Below are positions 31,407 to 40,950 of a DNA stretch of 64,000 bases, piece after piece. Origin of the DNA: Proluteimonas luteida. GTDB taxonomy: Bacteria; Pseudomonadota; Gammaproteobacteria; Xanthomonadales; Xanthomonadaceae. The notes below the pieces were generated by a model. It was not told where the DNA came from, did not search any database, and saw only the letters and a list, made by a program, of their open reading frames with translations. A program made the position numbers and the translations under genes. The number at the start of each line of letters is the position of its first letter. The first letter of the stretch is position 1. The DNA is taken from positions 1 to 64,000 of the forward strand of contig NZ_JAIWPT010000015.1 of NCBI RefSeq assembly GCF_021191695.1, given 5' to 3'.

Positions 31407-32069
31407 GTGACGAAAAAAGACGCTTCCCAAGGCGCTTCCGCCACCCACTCCCGCAAGACCTTCCGCATCCTCATCGCCACCGTGCTGCTGACTTCCGCAG
31501 CCGCCCCGGCCCTCGCCGGCCCCGGCCTGGCGGGCGACTCCGCCGACCAGATCGAACCGGTGACCTCGGTCGCCCGGACCCTCGCCACCCCGGCCACCCA
31601 GGTGGCGCAGCCCGAAGTGCTGCTGGCCAGCGACATCAACCAGCTGATCGCGCTGGACGTCGACAAGCCGATCCAGGTGCAGGCCGACGGCCGCATCGAA
31701 ACCGTACTCAAGCGCGCTCTGACCCTGCTCGGCACCCCGTACCGCTGGGGCGGCTCGTCGCCGGACAGCGGCTTCGACTGCAGCGGCCTGGTCGGCTACG
31801 TGTTCCGCACCGCGCTGGGCATCGAACTGCCGCGCGTCTCCCGCGACATGGCCCAGAACGGCGAGCGCGTCGATCGCGCCGCGCTGACCGCAGGCGACCT
31901 GGTGTTCTTCGGCCGCCGCGGCAACCGCATCGACCATGTCGGCATCTATCTGGGCGAAGGCCGCTTCGTGCATGCACCGCGCACCGGCAAGGACGTCATG
32001 GTGTCGGAGCTGGATTCCGGCTACTGGGCGGCCCGCTTCAAGTCCGCGCGCCGGGTCGCCGGCGTCTGA
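31407..32069 (+). CDS. NlpC/P60 family cell-wall peptidase, secreted
   Basis: The 220-aa protein starts with GTG at 31407 (no better start is in frame). It has a basic N terminus then a hydrophobic signal peptide ending near PALAG (about residue 38). An unstructured linker leads to the NlpC/P60 domain (about 95-215), with Cys in FDCSGLVGYVF and His in DHVGIYLGEG. Unlike its neighbour it has no lipobox, so it should be soluble in the periplasm. The two domains are about half identical by eye, suggesting a tandem duplication. Confidence 0.9.
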   Translation: MTKKDASQGASATHSRKTFRILIATVLLTSAAAPALAGPGLAGDSADQIEPVTSVARTLATPATQVAQPEVLLASDINQLIALDVDKPIQVQADGRIETVLKRALTLLGTPYRWGGSSPDSGFDCSGLVGYVFRTALGIELPRVSRDMAQNGERVDRAALTAGDLVFFGRRGNRIDHVGIYLGEGRFVHAPRTGKDVMVSELDSGYWAARFKSARRVAGV

Positions 32070-32099
32070 GCGGCGACGGCCACTGACGCTGCCGACCGA

Positions 32100-32123
32100 A
32101 GGCCGCCGCAGGGCGGCCTTTTC
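32100..32123 (+). terminator. Rho-independent terminator after the NlpC/P60 pair
   Basis: The stem AAGGCCGCC/GGGCGGCCTT with a 3-base loop is followed by TTTT. It lies 30 bases after the stop of the second NlpC/P60 gene. Confidence 0.9.
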
Positions 32124-32419
32124 GCGTTCGGGGACATGCGCCGTGCCGGCGGGCGGATAGCGGAGAGGAAGCAGGTCCCTCGCTGCGCTCGGGACGACGG
32201 TGACGGGGCGGAAACGACACGCGAATTGCCGACGCCGCGATGCCCCGTGTCGTCCCGGGCGCGGGGGCTTTCCCGGAACCCGCCCCGTCGGCGACGCAGC
32301 GCCGACCTGCGCGATGCGAACGCGATATCCACCGCCCGCATCGCGATGCGGTGGCGCAGCTTGCAGCGCGTGCCGCATGCGGCGATGCTGCGGTACGACG
32401 TCCGCGCTCGGGAGGCGCT
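32124..32419. other. Intergenic region with imperfect inverted repeat
   Basis: No gene is supported. CTCGCTGCGCTCGGGACGAC near 32177-32196 and the later GTGTCGTCCCGG near 32247 form an imperfect hairpin of a kind often seen between genes in this family. A GGAG at 32411 serves the next gene. Confidence 0.45.
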
Positions 32420-32830
32420 GTGATCCGCACGATCTTTTCGGTGATGGCCGGCATGCTGGTCGCGATGATGCTGATGCTCGGCCTCGAATTCCTCGGCAGC
32501 TGGCTGTTCCCGCTGCCCGGGGGCCAGCTGACCAGCGAAGCGGACCTGGCCGAGATCGTCGCCAACGCCTCGACCGGAAAGCTCGCCTGGGTGCTGCTGG
32601 GCTGGCTGGTCGCGGCCTTCGGCGGCGGCTGGGTCGCGGCGAAGCTGGCGCGCGTGCACCGGGTCGGCGCCGCGGTCGCGGTCGGCGTGCTGATCGTGCT
32701 GGGCGTGCTGCTCAATGCGTGGCTGCTGCCGCACCCGCTGTGGATGAGCCTGCTCGGCGTGCTCGGCCCGGTGCCGCTGGCCTGGACCGGCGGCCGTCTC
32801 GTGGCCCGCCGCCACGCGCCGGCCCGCTGA
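32420..32830 (+). CDS. Small four-helix membrane protein, 136 aa
   Basis: A GTG start at 32420 is supported by GGAGG at 32411. Four hydrophobic segments are visible: about residues 4-24 (IFSVMAGMLVAMMLMLGLEFL), 53-70, 80-98 and 105-122. Small polar loops separate them, and the tail is basic (RLVARRHAPAR), likely cytoplasmic. It resembles the many uncharacterised four-helix inner-membrane proteins; no function is claimed. It lies 12 bases before the bile-acid symporter-like gene, so the two are probably co-transcribed. Confidence 0.78.
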   Translation: MIRTIFSVMAGMLVAMMLMLGLEFLGSWLFPLPGGQLTSEADLAEIVANASTGKLAWVLLGWLVAAFGGGWVAAKLARVHRVGAAVAVGVLIVLGVLLNAWLLPHPLWMSLLGVLGPVPLAWTGGRLVARRHAPAR

Positions 32831-32842
32831 CGGCGCCGGGCG

Positions 32843-33718
32843 ATGGAATCGACCCTGCTGACGACGCTGCTGCTGCCGCTGGCCCTGGGCGTGATCATGT
32901 TCGGGCTGGGGCTGGGCCTGACGCTCGAGGATTTCCGCCGCATCGCCCGCTATCCGCGCGCGGTGCTGGTCGGCCTGCTGCTGCAGATCGGCGTGCTGCC
33001 ATGGGCCGCGCTCGGGCTCGCGCTCGCGTTCCGCCTGCCGCCGGAACTGGCGGTCGGCCTGATGCTGCTGGCCGCCTCCCCCGGCGGCGCGACGGCCAAC
33101 ATCTACAGCCACCTGGCACGCGGCGACGTGGCGCTCAACATCACCCTGACCGCGGTCAACAGCGTGCTGTGCCTGGTCACGCTGCCGGTCATCCTCAACC
33201 TGTCGCTGGAGTTCTTCCTCGGCGCCGGCCAGTACGTGCCACCGCCGACCCGCAAGATCGTCGAGGTCGCGGTGATCATCGTGCTGCCGGTCAGCCTGGG
33301 CATGCTGGTGCGGGCCTTCGCCACCGGTTTCGCCGGTCGCATGGAAAAGCCGATCCGGCTGCTGTCGGTGCTGGTGCTGGTGCTGCTGATCGGCGCCGCG
33401 GTCGCGCAGGCCTGGAGCACGCTGCTGGGCTATTTCGCCGCGGTCGGCATCGCCTGCCTGCTGTTCAACCTGGTCAGCATGGGCACCGGCTATCTCGCAC
33501 CGCTGGCCCTGAAACTGCCGCGCCGGCAGGCGATCGCGATCGCGATGGAGATCGGCATCCACAACGGCACGCTGGCGATCTTCATCGCGCTCAACGTGCT
33601 GCAGAGTCCGATGATGTCGGTGCCGGCCGCGGTCTACAGCCTGTTGATGTTCTTCACCGCGGCCGCGTTCGCGTTCTGGCTCAACCGCAGGCCGGCGACG
33701 GCGGCCGAAGCCGCCTGA
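32843..33718 (+). CDS. Bile acid:sodium symporter (BASS) family transporter
   Basis: The 291-aa protein has about nine or ten membrane spans and the BASS motifs ASPGGATANIYSHLARGDVALNITLTAVNS in the first half and EIGIHNGTLAIFIA in the second, the two crossover helix regions that hold sodium and substrate. Bacterial members import organic anions such as pantoate or pyruvate-like acids; the substrate here is unknown. It is convergent with the M16 peptidase pair. Confidence 0.9.
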   Translation: MESTLLTTLLLPLALGVIMFGLGLGLTLEDFRRIARYPRAVLVGLLLQIGVLPWAALGLALAFRLPPELAVGLMLLAASPGGATANIYSHLARGDVALNITLTAVNSVLCLVTLPVILNLSLEFFLGAGQYVPPPTRKIVEVAVIIVLPVSLGMLVRAFATGFAGRMEKPIRLLSVLVLVLLIGAAVAQAWSTLLGYFAAVGIACLLFNLVSMGTGYLAPLALKLPRRQAIAIAMEIGIHNGTLAIFIALNVLQSPMMSVPAAVYSLLMFFTAAAFAFWLNRRPATAAEAA

Positions 33719-33742
33719 GCACGCAGCGGAGCGATCGGTCCG

Positions 33743-33786
33743 CCACCTGCGTTGCCGGCCGGCGCAGGTGGCGGGTCGCGACCCGC
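33743..33786. terminator. Hairpins between convergent genes
   Basis: CCACCTGCG (33743-33751) pairs with CGCAGGTGG (33763-33771), followed by the palindrome GGCGGGTCGCGACCCGCC. There is no T run. They lie between two convergent genes and probably act as a bidirectional transcription barrier. Confidence 0.45.
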
Positions 33787-33811
33787 CACCGATGGCCGGC
33801 CACCTTGCCGG

Positions 33812-35281
33812 TCAGTCCTGCCTGAACGCGCCGTAGGGCGCGAGCTGCTCCGCGACCCCGGCATCGCCGACCACGACGATGCTCTGCTGCTTCGGGTCGA
33901 AGAACTCGCGCGCGACCGACTGCACCTGGCGCGCGGTGACCGCGTTGGTCTTCTCGACGTAGGTGCTGAGGTAGTCGGCGGGACGGCCCAGCAGCCAGTT
34001 GCCGGCCAGCGCCGAGGCGACCGCGCCCTGCAGCTGGTTCTGGAACAGGTAGGTGCCGGCGGTGAAGCGCTTGGCCCGCTCCAGCTCGTCGGCCGGCACG
34101 GGGCGCTCGCGCATCTGCTCGAATTCCTTGAGGAATTCGCCGATCGCCGCACCGGTGACCTCGTTGCGCACGTCGGCCTGGGCCTGGAACGCGCCGCCGA
34201 GCGCGCGCAGGCCGAAGCTGCTGCCGGCGCCGTAGGTGTAGCCCTTCTCCTCGCGCAGGTTGCGCATCAGCCGGCTGTCGAAACCGCCGCCGAGGATGGT
34301 GTTGGCCAACGCCGCGGGAATCGCGCGCTCGTCGTCGGCGGCGAAGGCGGGACGCCCGATGCGCACCGCCGACTGCACGCTGCCGCTGCGCGGCACCAGC
34401 ACGAACTGCGGCGCCTGCGGATAATCCGGCGCCGCGACCTCGGGCAGCGTGCCGGCGGCGCCCTGCCAGTCGCCGAAGACCTGGTTCGCCAGCGCGACCG
34501 CCGCGTCGGCGTCCAGCGGCCCGGCGATCACCAGCAGCGCACGCTCGGGGTGGAAGCGCGCGGCATGCGCGGCCTGCAGGCCGGCGATGTCGGTGCCGTT
34601 GATGCCGGCCTCGGTCGGCAAGGTGTTGCCGTAGGGATGGCTGCCGTACAGCACCCGCCCCATCGCCAGATTGGCCTGGTACGACGGCTGCGCCTGCATC
34701 GCCTTGAGGCTCTGCAGCGCGTTGACCTTCGCCAGCTGCACCTCGTTCTCCGGGAACGCCGGATTGCGCACGACGTCGGCGAACAGCGCCGCCAGCGGCC
34801 GCGCCGACGACGACAGGCCCGAGGCGCTGACGAACACGCCGTCGCTGCTGGCGCTGGCGCCGAGCGAGGCGCCGAGGCGCTCGAGTTCCTCGGCGATCTG
34901 CACCGAACTGCGCGTGGCCGTGCCTTCCTGCAGCAGGCCGGCGAGCAGGTTCGACATGCCGGGCAGTTCCGTGGGATCGCTGGCCAGCCCGCCACGCACG
35001 GCCAGCACGAAATCGACCTTCGGCAGGCCGCCCTGGCGCGGCAGCACCCAGACGGTCAGGCCATTGTCGAGCCGGCGCTCGACCAGGCCCAGTTCCGGCA
35101 ATGGCCTGTCGGCGTCGTAGGCCGGCAGGCCGGCGGGGAGTTCGGTCGGCGGCGCGGCTTCGGGCGCAGGCGCAGCGCCGTCCTGGGCGTGCGCGGACAG
35201 GGCGAACAGGCAGGCGCCGAGCGCCAGGGCCAGCGGGCGCAGCGCGCGGGTGCCGCGACGGGATGGGTTGCGGATGTCCAT
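33812..35281 (-). CDS. M16 family peptidase-like protein, inactive-type subunit
   Basis: The 489-aa protein has a signal peptide (ALGACLFALSAHAQD) and two M16 domains. The zinc motif HxxEH is absent: the matching place reads GMSNLLAGLLQEGT. The second domain keeps the substrate-side features (RNLREEKGYTYGAGS). In this family such a subunit pairs with a catalytic partner encoded next to it, as in mitochondrial processing peptidase. The upstream neighbour, 10 bases away, keeps the motif. Both should work together in the periplasm. Confidence 0.92.
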   Translation of the reverse strand: MDIRNPSRRGTRALRPLALALGACLFALSAHAQDGAAPAPEAAPPTELPAGLPAYDADRPLPELGLVERRLDNGLTVWVLPRQGGLPKVDFVLAVRGGLASDPTELPGMSNLLAGLLQEGTATRSSVQIAEELERLGASLGASASSDGVFVSASGLSSSARPLAALFADVVRNPAFPENEVQLAKVNALQSLKAMQAQPSYQANLAMGRVLYGSHPYGNTLPTEAGINGTDIAGLQAAHAARFHPERALLVIAGPLDADAAVALANQVFGDWQGAAGTLPEVAAPDYPQAPQFVLVPRSGSVQSAVRIGRPAFAADDERAIPAALANTILGGGFDSRLMRNLREEKGYTYGAGSSFGLRALGGAFQAQADVRNEVTGAAIGEFLKEFEQMRERPVPADELERAKRFTAGTYLFQNQLQGAVASALAGNWLLGRPADYLSTYVEKTNAVTARQVQSVAREFFDPKQQSIVVVGDAGVAEQLAPYGAFRQD

Positions 35282-35291
35282 GTCGGTCTCC

Positions 35292-36749
35292 TCAGTCCTG
35301 GCCCGGCGCGACGGCCGGGGCGGCGGGCGGGGTCGGCGCTTCGAGGCCGCGGGCGGGGGCCATCGCGGCCGGCACGCGGTCGATGACGGTGCGGTTGGCG
35401 TCGGTCAGGTAGGTCCGCGCGACGCGCTGCACGTCGGCCACGGTGACCGCCTGCACCCACTGCGGCACCTTGTTCAGGGTCTCGGCATCGCCCCACAGCA
35501 GCTGCGCCTTGGCCAGTTCGTCGGCACGCGAGATGAACGGCTCCAGGCCGTCGACGTAGTCGGCCAGCAGCTTGGTCTTGGCCGCGGCCAGGGTCTCGGC
35601 GGGCACGCCCTCGGCGACGATCTTCGCGATTTCCTCGTCGATCGCGCCCAGTACCGCGTCCGGCTCGACATCGGGCTTGTACAGCGCGAACAGCGTCAGC
35701 AGCGTCGGGCCGTCGTAGTCCCAGGCATGGCCCAGCGGCCAGCCCATGCCGCCATTGATGTTGAGCAGCTGTTCGCGGCCCTTGACCAGCCCCTGGTACA
35801 GCCGCGACGCGTCGCCGCCGGCCAGCAGTTGGGCCAGCACCGCCATCGGCGCCTGGTCGTCGCTGCCGCGGCCGGGCACCTTCCAGCCGACCGCGAGCGC
35901 CGGCACCTGCGCCAGCGCGTCGGCCTGCGCCTCGCGCCGGCCCTCGGTGTTCAGCGGTTCGGACACGTCCGGGCGCGCGGGCGTCGGCCGCGCCGGGATG
36001 TCGCCGAAGTATTCCTCGACCAGGGCGAAGGCCTCGTCGGCCGAGATGTCGCCGGCGATGCCGACGACCGCGTTGTTCGGCCCGTAGTAATCGCGGTGGA
36101 AGGCCTCGACGTCGGCCAGCGAGGCGTTCTCCAGGTCCTCGAAGCTGCCGTAGCCGTCGTGCGCGTTGGCCCACTTCGAGAACGCCAGGCGGTTCATGTC
36201 GAACACGAAGAACAGGCCGTAGGGCTGGTTCTGCACGTTGACCCGGATCTCCTCCTTGACCACGTCCTGCTGGTTCCTGAGGTTCTCCTGGGAGAAGTCC
36301 AGCGTCTTCATGCGGTCGGCCTCGAGCCACAGGATCGGCTTGAGCGCGGACACCGGCGCGGTCTCGATGTAATTGGTGTAGTCCGGCCGGGTGGAGCCGT
36401 TGAGGCGGCCGCCGCCGCCCTGGATCACGCGGTCGAACACCCCCTTGGGCGCGGTCGGCGTGCCCTGGAACATCAGGTGTTCGAACAGGTGGGCGAAGCC
36501 CGTGCGGTTCTCCGGCTCCAGCCGCATGCCGACGTGGTAGACCACGCTGACGCCGACGGTTGGCGAACTGCGGTCCTCGGAGACGACGACGGTCAGGCCG
36601 TTGTCGAGCTTGCGGGTTTCGATCGGCAGGCGCCATGCCGCCGTGCCTTCCGTCTGCGTGCTCTCCGTCTGCGTGCCTTGCGCCGCCACCGGGGCGGCGA
36701 ACATCGCGAGCAGCGCTAACGCGCCACCCAGCCCTGCGAATCGCTTCAT
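35292..36749 (-). CDS. M16 family zinc peptidase, catalytic subunit
   Basis: The 485-aa protein has a Sec signal peptide (to about residue 23) and the inverted zinc motif HLFEH at His87, Glu90 and His91, with the downstream Glu in VVKEEI. The first domain also has RTGFAHL and NGSTRPDYTNY; the second domain is the usual degenerate half. A short repeat follows the signal peptide (TQTES-TQTEG). It degrades peptides in the periplasm with the inactive-type partner that follows. Confidence 0.94.
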   Translation of the reverse strand: MKRFAGLGGALALLAMFAAPVAAQGTQTESTQTEGTAAWRLPIETRKLDNGLTVVVSEDRSSPTVGVSVVYHVGMRLEPENRTGFAHLFEHLMFQGTPTAPKGVFDRVIQGGGGRLNGSTRPDYTNYIETAPVSALKPILWLEADRMKTLDFSQENLRNQQDVVKEEIRVNVQNQPYGLFFVFDMNRLAFSKWANAHDGYGSFEDLENASLADVEAFHRDYYGPNNAVVGIAGDISADEAFALVEEYFGDIPARPTPARPDVSEPLNTEGRREAQADALAQVPALAVGWKVPGRGSDDQAPMAVLAQLLAGGDASRLYQGLVKGREQLLNINGGMGWPLGHAWDYDGPTLLTLFALYKPDVEPDAVLGAIDEEIAKIVAEGVPAETLAAAKTKLLADYVDGLEPFISRADELAKAQLLWGDAETLNKVPQWVQAVTVADVQRVARTYLTDANRTVIDRVPAAMAPARGLEAPTPPAAPAVAPGQD

Positions 36750-36851
36750 CGTCGGTTCCCTTGTCCCACCCCGCTCCCCGGGGCCCGGATTTCCGACTAT
36801 AGGGACCTGGACATTATTGGCGTGTGCAGATCGTCATGACCCGCGGCCGCG

Positions 36852-38186
36852 TCAGTCGTGGCGATCCAGCGACGATGCCGGCTCCCGGGCTTCCCGCGCC
36901 GTCTCCGGCTCGTCGTCGAGCCCGACGTTGCTCGACGCGGCCTCGTAGACGTCGCGGTCCAGCAGCCCGGTCTCGCGGGCGACCAGCACCGGCACCAGCA
37001 TCTGCCCGGTGACGTTGGTCATCGTGCGCATCATGTCGAGGATCCGGTCGATCGCCAGCAGCAGGCCCAGGCCTTCCAGCGGCAGCCCGGCGGCCGACAG
37101 CACCACGGTCGCCATCACCACCGCCGTGCCGGGCACGCCGGCGGTGCCGAAGCTGCCCAGCACCGAGGCCAGCAGGATCGCAGCGAACTGGGCGAAGCTC
37201 AGCTCGATGCCGAAGTACTGGGCGATGAACACCGAGGCCAGCGTCGGATAGATCGCGCCGCAGCCGTCCATCTTGATGGTCGCGCCCAGCGGCACCGCGA
37301 ACGCGGCGTAGTCCCTGTTGACGCCGAGGTTGTGGGTGACCGCGCGCAGCGCCACCGGCATCGACGCCAGGCTCGACGAACTGACGAACGCGACCTGCAT
37401 GCCCGGCGCGGCGCCGCGGAAGAACTTCAGCGGATTGAGCCCGTGCGCCAGCAGCAGCCCGCCGTAGACGAACACGATGTGCGCGGCGCAGGCGACGTAC
37501 AGCGCAACGACGAAGCTGCCCAGCGGCAGCAGTTTGTCGAAGCCGTAGGTGCCGACCAGCGCCGCGATCAGGCCGAAGGTCCCCAGCGGGGTCATCTCCA
37601 GCACGAAACGGGTGACCTGGATCATCGCGTCGCTGGCCTGCCCGACCAGCGTGCGCAGCGCCGCGACCCGCGCGCCGAGCTTGACCAGGGCGAAGCCGAG
37701 CAGGCCGGCGAAGAAGATCACCTGCAGGATGCGTCCTTCCGCCAGCGCCGCGAAGGGATTGGTCGGCACGACATTGAGCAGCACCTCGACCGGCGTCGGC
37801 ACCTCGCGCGGGGTGTAGTCGGCCGGCGGAGTCAGCGAGCCGGCCTCGACGCTCAACCCCGGATTGAAGAGGTAGGCGGCCGCGAAACCGACGCCGACCG
37901 CGAGCACCGCGGTCGCGGCGAACCAGCCGAAGGTACGGCCGCCGAGCGCGGCGATCGACTGCTGCCCGTGCAACGCCGACACCGCGTTGATGACCGCGAA
38001 GAACACCAGCGGGACCGCGATCATGCGGATCAGGTTGACGTACAGCGTGCCCAGCGGCTGCAGCCAGGTGCCGGCCGCCGGCCCCATCAGCCAGCCGACC
38101 AGGGCGCCGAGCACGAAGGCGCCGAGCACGCGCTGCCAGAACGGAATGCGGAACCAGGCGGAAAACAGCGACGAAAACAGGGACAT
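36852..38186 (-). CDS. Dicarboxylate/amino acid:cation symporter (DAACS family)
   Basis: The 444-aa transporter has about eight spans plus two hairpins. The serine-rich hairpin SSSSLASMPVAL, the PLGATIKMDG motif and the sodium/substrate helix with RILDMMRTMTNVTG are all present, as in glutamate or C4-dicarboxylate carriers. The start at 38186 (MSLFSSLFSAW) is followed at once by a membrane helix. The exact substrate is open. The acidic tail EDEP-type residues near the C terminus are cytoplasmic. It is divergent from the alkaline phosphatase gene. Confidence 0.92.
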   Translation of the reverse strand: MSLFSSLFSAWFRIPFWQRVLGAFVLGALVGWLMGPAAGTWLQPLGTLYVNLIRMIAVPLVFFAVINAVSALHGQQSIAALGGRTFGWFAATAVLAVGVGFAAAYLFNPGLSVEAGSLTPPADYTPREVPTPVEVLLNVVPTNPFAALAEGRILQVIFFAGLLGFALVKLGARVAALRTLVGQASDAMIQVTRFVLEMTPLGTFGLIAALVGTYGFDKLLPLGSFVVALYVACAAHIVFVYGGLLLAHGLNPLKFFRGAAPGMQVAFVSSSSLASMPVALRAVTHNLGVNRDYAAFAVPLGATIKMDGCGAIYPTLASVFIAQYFGIELSFAQFAAILLASVLGSFGTAGVPGTAVVMATVVLSAAGLPLEGLGLLLAIDRILDMMRTMTNVTGQMLVPVLVARETGLLDRDVYEAASSNVGLDDEPETAREAREPASSLDRHD

Positions 38187-38328
38187 GGCGGCGCCGGACG
38201 CGGAATTGGGCACCATACCGGACCCTTGTCGGCGTGGCGACGGCATCGCCGAAACGTCGGCGTGTCATTGGCGGGACACTGAAGACCCGCATAATTGCCG
38301 GCTGCCAACCCGCACAGGATCCCTGCCG

Positions 38329-40035
38329 ATGTCGCGTCACCGCCTGCTCCAGGCCATCTCCACCGGCCTCGCCACCGCCCTGCTGGCGGCCTGCGCCGCC
38401 ACCCCGGACCGCGCCGCCGCCGTCTCCGTCGACGTGCCGTCCGCGGCCACCCGCGCCGACGAAACCGCCGAATGGTGGTACCGCAGCGGCGCGTCGCGCG
38501 CGGCCGGCAACGGCGCGATGGCCGGCAACGCGAAGAACGTCATCGTGTTCCTCGGCGACGGCATGAGCCTGACCACGGTCGCCGCCGCGCGCATCCTCGA
38601 GGGCCAGCGCGCCGGCCGCAGCGGCGAGGAGAACCAGCTCAGCTGGGAGCACTTCCCCAATACCGGCCTGTCCAAGACCTACAACACCGATTCGCAGACG
38701 CCCGATTCGGCCGGCACGATGACCGCGATCGCGACCGGGGTGAAATCGCACATGGGCGCGATCGGCGTCTCCGCCGGCAACCGCTTCGACTGCGCCGACA
38801 GCCAGGGCCGCCACCTGCAGTCCTGGCTGCGCCTGGCCAGCGACGCCGGGCTCGCCACCGGCATCGTCACCACCGCGCGCCTGACCCATGCGACGCCGGC
38901 GGCGACCTACGCGCACGTGCCCGAGCGCAATTGGGAGAACGACACCGACCTGCCCGAAGAGGCCGTCGCCGCCGGCTGCCGCGACATCGCCCAGCAACTG
39001 CTCGACTTCGACGCCGGCCGCGGCCCGCGGGTGCTGATGGGCGGCGGGCGCGGCGAGTTCCTGCCGGTGTCCGAGCGCGACCCGGAAAACCCCGACAAGG
39101 TCGGCCAGCGTCTCGACGGACGCAACCTGCCGGCCGAATGGCTGGCCGCCAATCCCGGCGGGACCTATGTCTGGAACACCGCGCAGCTGCGCGCGTCGGC
39201 CGCTGCCGACGCGGTGCTCGGCCTGTTCGAATACGACCACATGCAGTACGAGCACGATCGCGACCGCGGCGACGACGGCGAGCCGGACCTGGCCGAGATG
39301 ACCCGCTTCGCGATCGAGAACCTGCAGCGCGACGGCAACGGCTACGTGCTGCTGGTCGAGAGCGGCCGCATCGACCACGCCAACCACGAAGGCAACGCCT
39401 TCCGCGCGCTCGACGAGACCGTGGCGATGTCGCGCGCGGTGCAGGCCGCGGCCGAGATGACCTCGGCCGACGACACCCTGATCCTGGTCACCGCGGACCA
39501 TTCGCACACGCTCAACTTCGTCGGCTACCCGGTGCGCGGCAACCCGATCCTCGGCAAGGTGCGCGGGCGGGTCAACGAGGACGACGACCCGAACGCCTAT
39601 GCGCTCGACGCCACCGGTCTGACCTACACCACCCTGGTCTACGCCAACGGTCCCGGCTACACCGGCGCCAGCAACCAGCAGCCGGCCGGCCCCAAGACCC
39701 ACCTGCACAAGCCCAGCCGCTTCCAGCCCGCCGACGGCCGGCCGGACCTGCTCGAGGTCGACACCGAGCATCCGGATTTCATGCAGGAGGCGCTGGTGCC
39801 GATGAACAGCGAATCCCATGGCGGCGACGACGTCGGCATCTGGGCCCGCGGCCCGGGCAGCGACGCGGTGCGCGGCACGATGGAGCAGAACGTGATCTAC
39901 CACATCCTCGTGCAGGCCACGCCGGCGCTGCGCGCGCAGCTGTGCGCCCAGGGCCGCTGCAATGCCGACGGCGTGCCGGTCGAGCTGCCACGCCTGCAGC
40001 CCGTCCCGGCCCCGGCGCCGGCGACGGCCGAGTAA
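38329..40035 (+). CDS. Alkaline phosphatase, lipoprotein
   Basis: The 568-aa protein starts with a lipoprotein signal (LLAAC, Cys22). The phosphatase core has Asp77 in VIVFLGDGMS, the nucleophile Ser127 in TPDSAGTMTAI, a metal site in ESGRIDHANHEGNA, VTADHSHT, and ESHGGDDVGIWARGPG near the C terminus. It is larger than E. coli PhoA and resembles the diverged alkaline phosphatases of xanthomonads. It would release phosphate from organic esters at the outer membrane or periplasm. No clear Pho box was found. Confidence 0.9.
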   Translation: MSRHRLLQAISTGLATALLAACAATPDRAAAVSVDVPSAATRADETAEWWYRSGASRAAGNGAMAGNAKNVIVFLGDGMSLTTVAAARILEGQRAGRSGEENQLSWEHFPNTGLSKTYNTDSQTPDSAGTMTAIATGVKSHMGAIGVSAGNRFDCADSQGRHLQSWLRLASDAGLATGIVTTARLTHATPAATYAHVPERNWENDTDLPEEAVAAGCRDIAQQLLDFDAGRGPRVLMGGGRGEFLPVSERDPENPDKVGQRLDGRNLPAEWLAANPGGTYVWNTAQLRASAAADAVLGLFEYDHMQYEHDRDRGDDGEPDLAEMTRFAIENLQRDGNGYVLLVESGRIDHANHEGNAFRALDETVAMSRAVQAAAEMTSADDTLILVTADHSHTLNFVGYPVRGNPILGKVRGRVNEDDDPNAYALDATGLTYTTLVYANGPGYTGASNQQPAGPKTHLHKPSRFQPADGRPDLLEVDTEHPDFMQEALVPMNSESHGGDDVGIWARGPGSDAVRGTMEQNVIYHILVQATPALRAQLCAQGRCNADGVPVELPRLQPVPAPAPATAE

Positions 40036-40055
40036 CGAGTAACCGGCGGGCGGAC

Positions 40056-40075
40056 GGCGGGCCCCGTGGCCCGCC
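40056..40075 (+). terminator. Hairpin after alkaline phosphatase
   Basis: GGCGGGCC and GGCCCGCC form a perfect 8-bp stem with a 4-base loop, 20 bases after the stop codon. A T run is lacking. Confidence 0.45.
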
Positions 40076-40164
40076 ACCGCGCGGCGGGCAAGCTGCACCA
40101 AGGTACGAGGCAGCCGTCATCGGCTGCGGCTAAGCTGGAACTCCCGCAATTCCGGAGCAACAGC

Positions 40165-40950
40165 ATGAACCGTCTCGATGGCAAGGTCTGCGTGGTCACC
40201 GGCGCGGCCAGCGGCATCGGCAAGCGCATCGCCGAGGTCTATGCCGGCGCCGGCGCGAAGGTCGCGATCGCCGACCTCAAGCTCGACGCCGCCGAGGCCA
40301 CCGTATCGGCGATCCGCGACGCCGGCGGCGACGCGCTGGCGGTGGCGATGGACGTCACCGACGAGGCCCAGGTCGTTGACGGCATCGCCGCCGTCGTCGC
40401 CCGCTACGGCAAGGTCGACGTCCTGGTGTCGAACGCCGGCATCCAGATCGTCAACAAGGTCACCGACTTCAGCCTCGCCGACTGGCGGAAGATGCTCGCC
40501 ATCCACCTCGACGGCGCCTTCCTGACCACGCGTGAGTGCCTGCGCGACATGGAGAAGCGCGGCGACGGCGGCGCGATCATCTACATGGGCTCGGTGCATT
40601 CGCACCTGGCCTCGAAGCTGAAGGCGCCCTACGTCACCGCAAAGCATGGCATCCTCGGCCTGGCGCGCACGGTCGCCAAGGAGGCCGCCGCCTACGGCGT
40701 GCGGGCCAACGTGATCTGCCCGGGTTTCGTGCGTACGCCGCTGGTCGAGAAGCAGATCCCCGAGCAGGCGCAGGAACTGGGTATCAGCGAGGAGGACGTG
40801 GTGAAGAACGTCATGCTCAAGGACACCGTCGACGGCGAGTTCACCACCGTCGACGACGTCGCCAACGTCGCGCTGACGCTGGCCGCGTTCGAGACCAATG
40901 CGCTGACCGGCCAGAGCCTCGTCGTCAGCCACGGCTGGTTCATGCAATGA
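40165..40950 (+). CDS. 3-hydroxybutyrate dehydrogenase (short-chain dehydrogenase)
   Basis: The 261-aa SDR has the NAD motif TGAASGIGK at residues 12-20, NAGIQ, a catalytic Ser (YMGSVHSH), the YVTAKHG Tyr-x3-Lys pair, and the C-terminal VVSHGWFMQ. The motifs [19 protein letters not shown] and GWFMQ are those of D-3-hydroxybutyrate dehydrogenases. It oxidises 3-hydroxybutyrate to acetoacetate in the cytoplasm. Its stop overlaps the start of the patatin gene (ATGA), and the PHB depolymerase gene is 2.5 kb away. Confidence 0.9.
   Translation: MNRLDGKVCVVTGAASGIGKRIAEVYAGAGAKVAIADLKLDAAEATVSAIRDAGGDALAVAMDVTDEAQVVDGIAAVVARYGKVDVLVSNAGIQIVNKVTDFSLADWRKMLAIHLDGAFLTTRECLRDMEKRGDGGAIIYMGSVHSHLASKLKAPYVTAKHGILGLARTVAKEAAAYGVRANVICPGFVRTPLVEKQIPEQAQELGISEEDVVKNVMLKDTVDGEFTTVDDVANVALTLAAFETNALTGQSLVVSHGWFMQ

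Noticed and set aside
36814-40101. A 1095-codon open frame on the minus strand
   Set aside because: It lies opposite the alkaline phosphatase and overlaps the symporter in another frame; composition is that of a GC-driven shadow.
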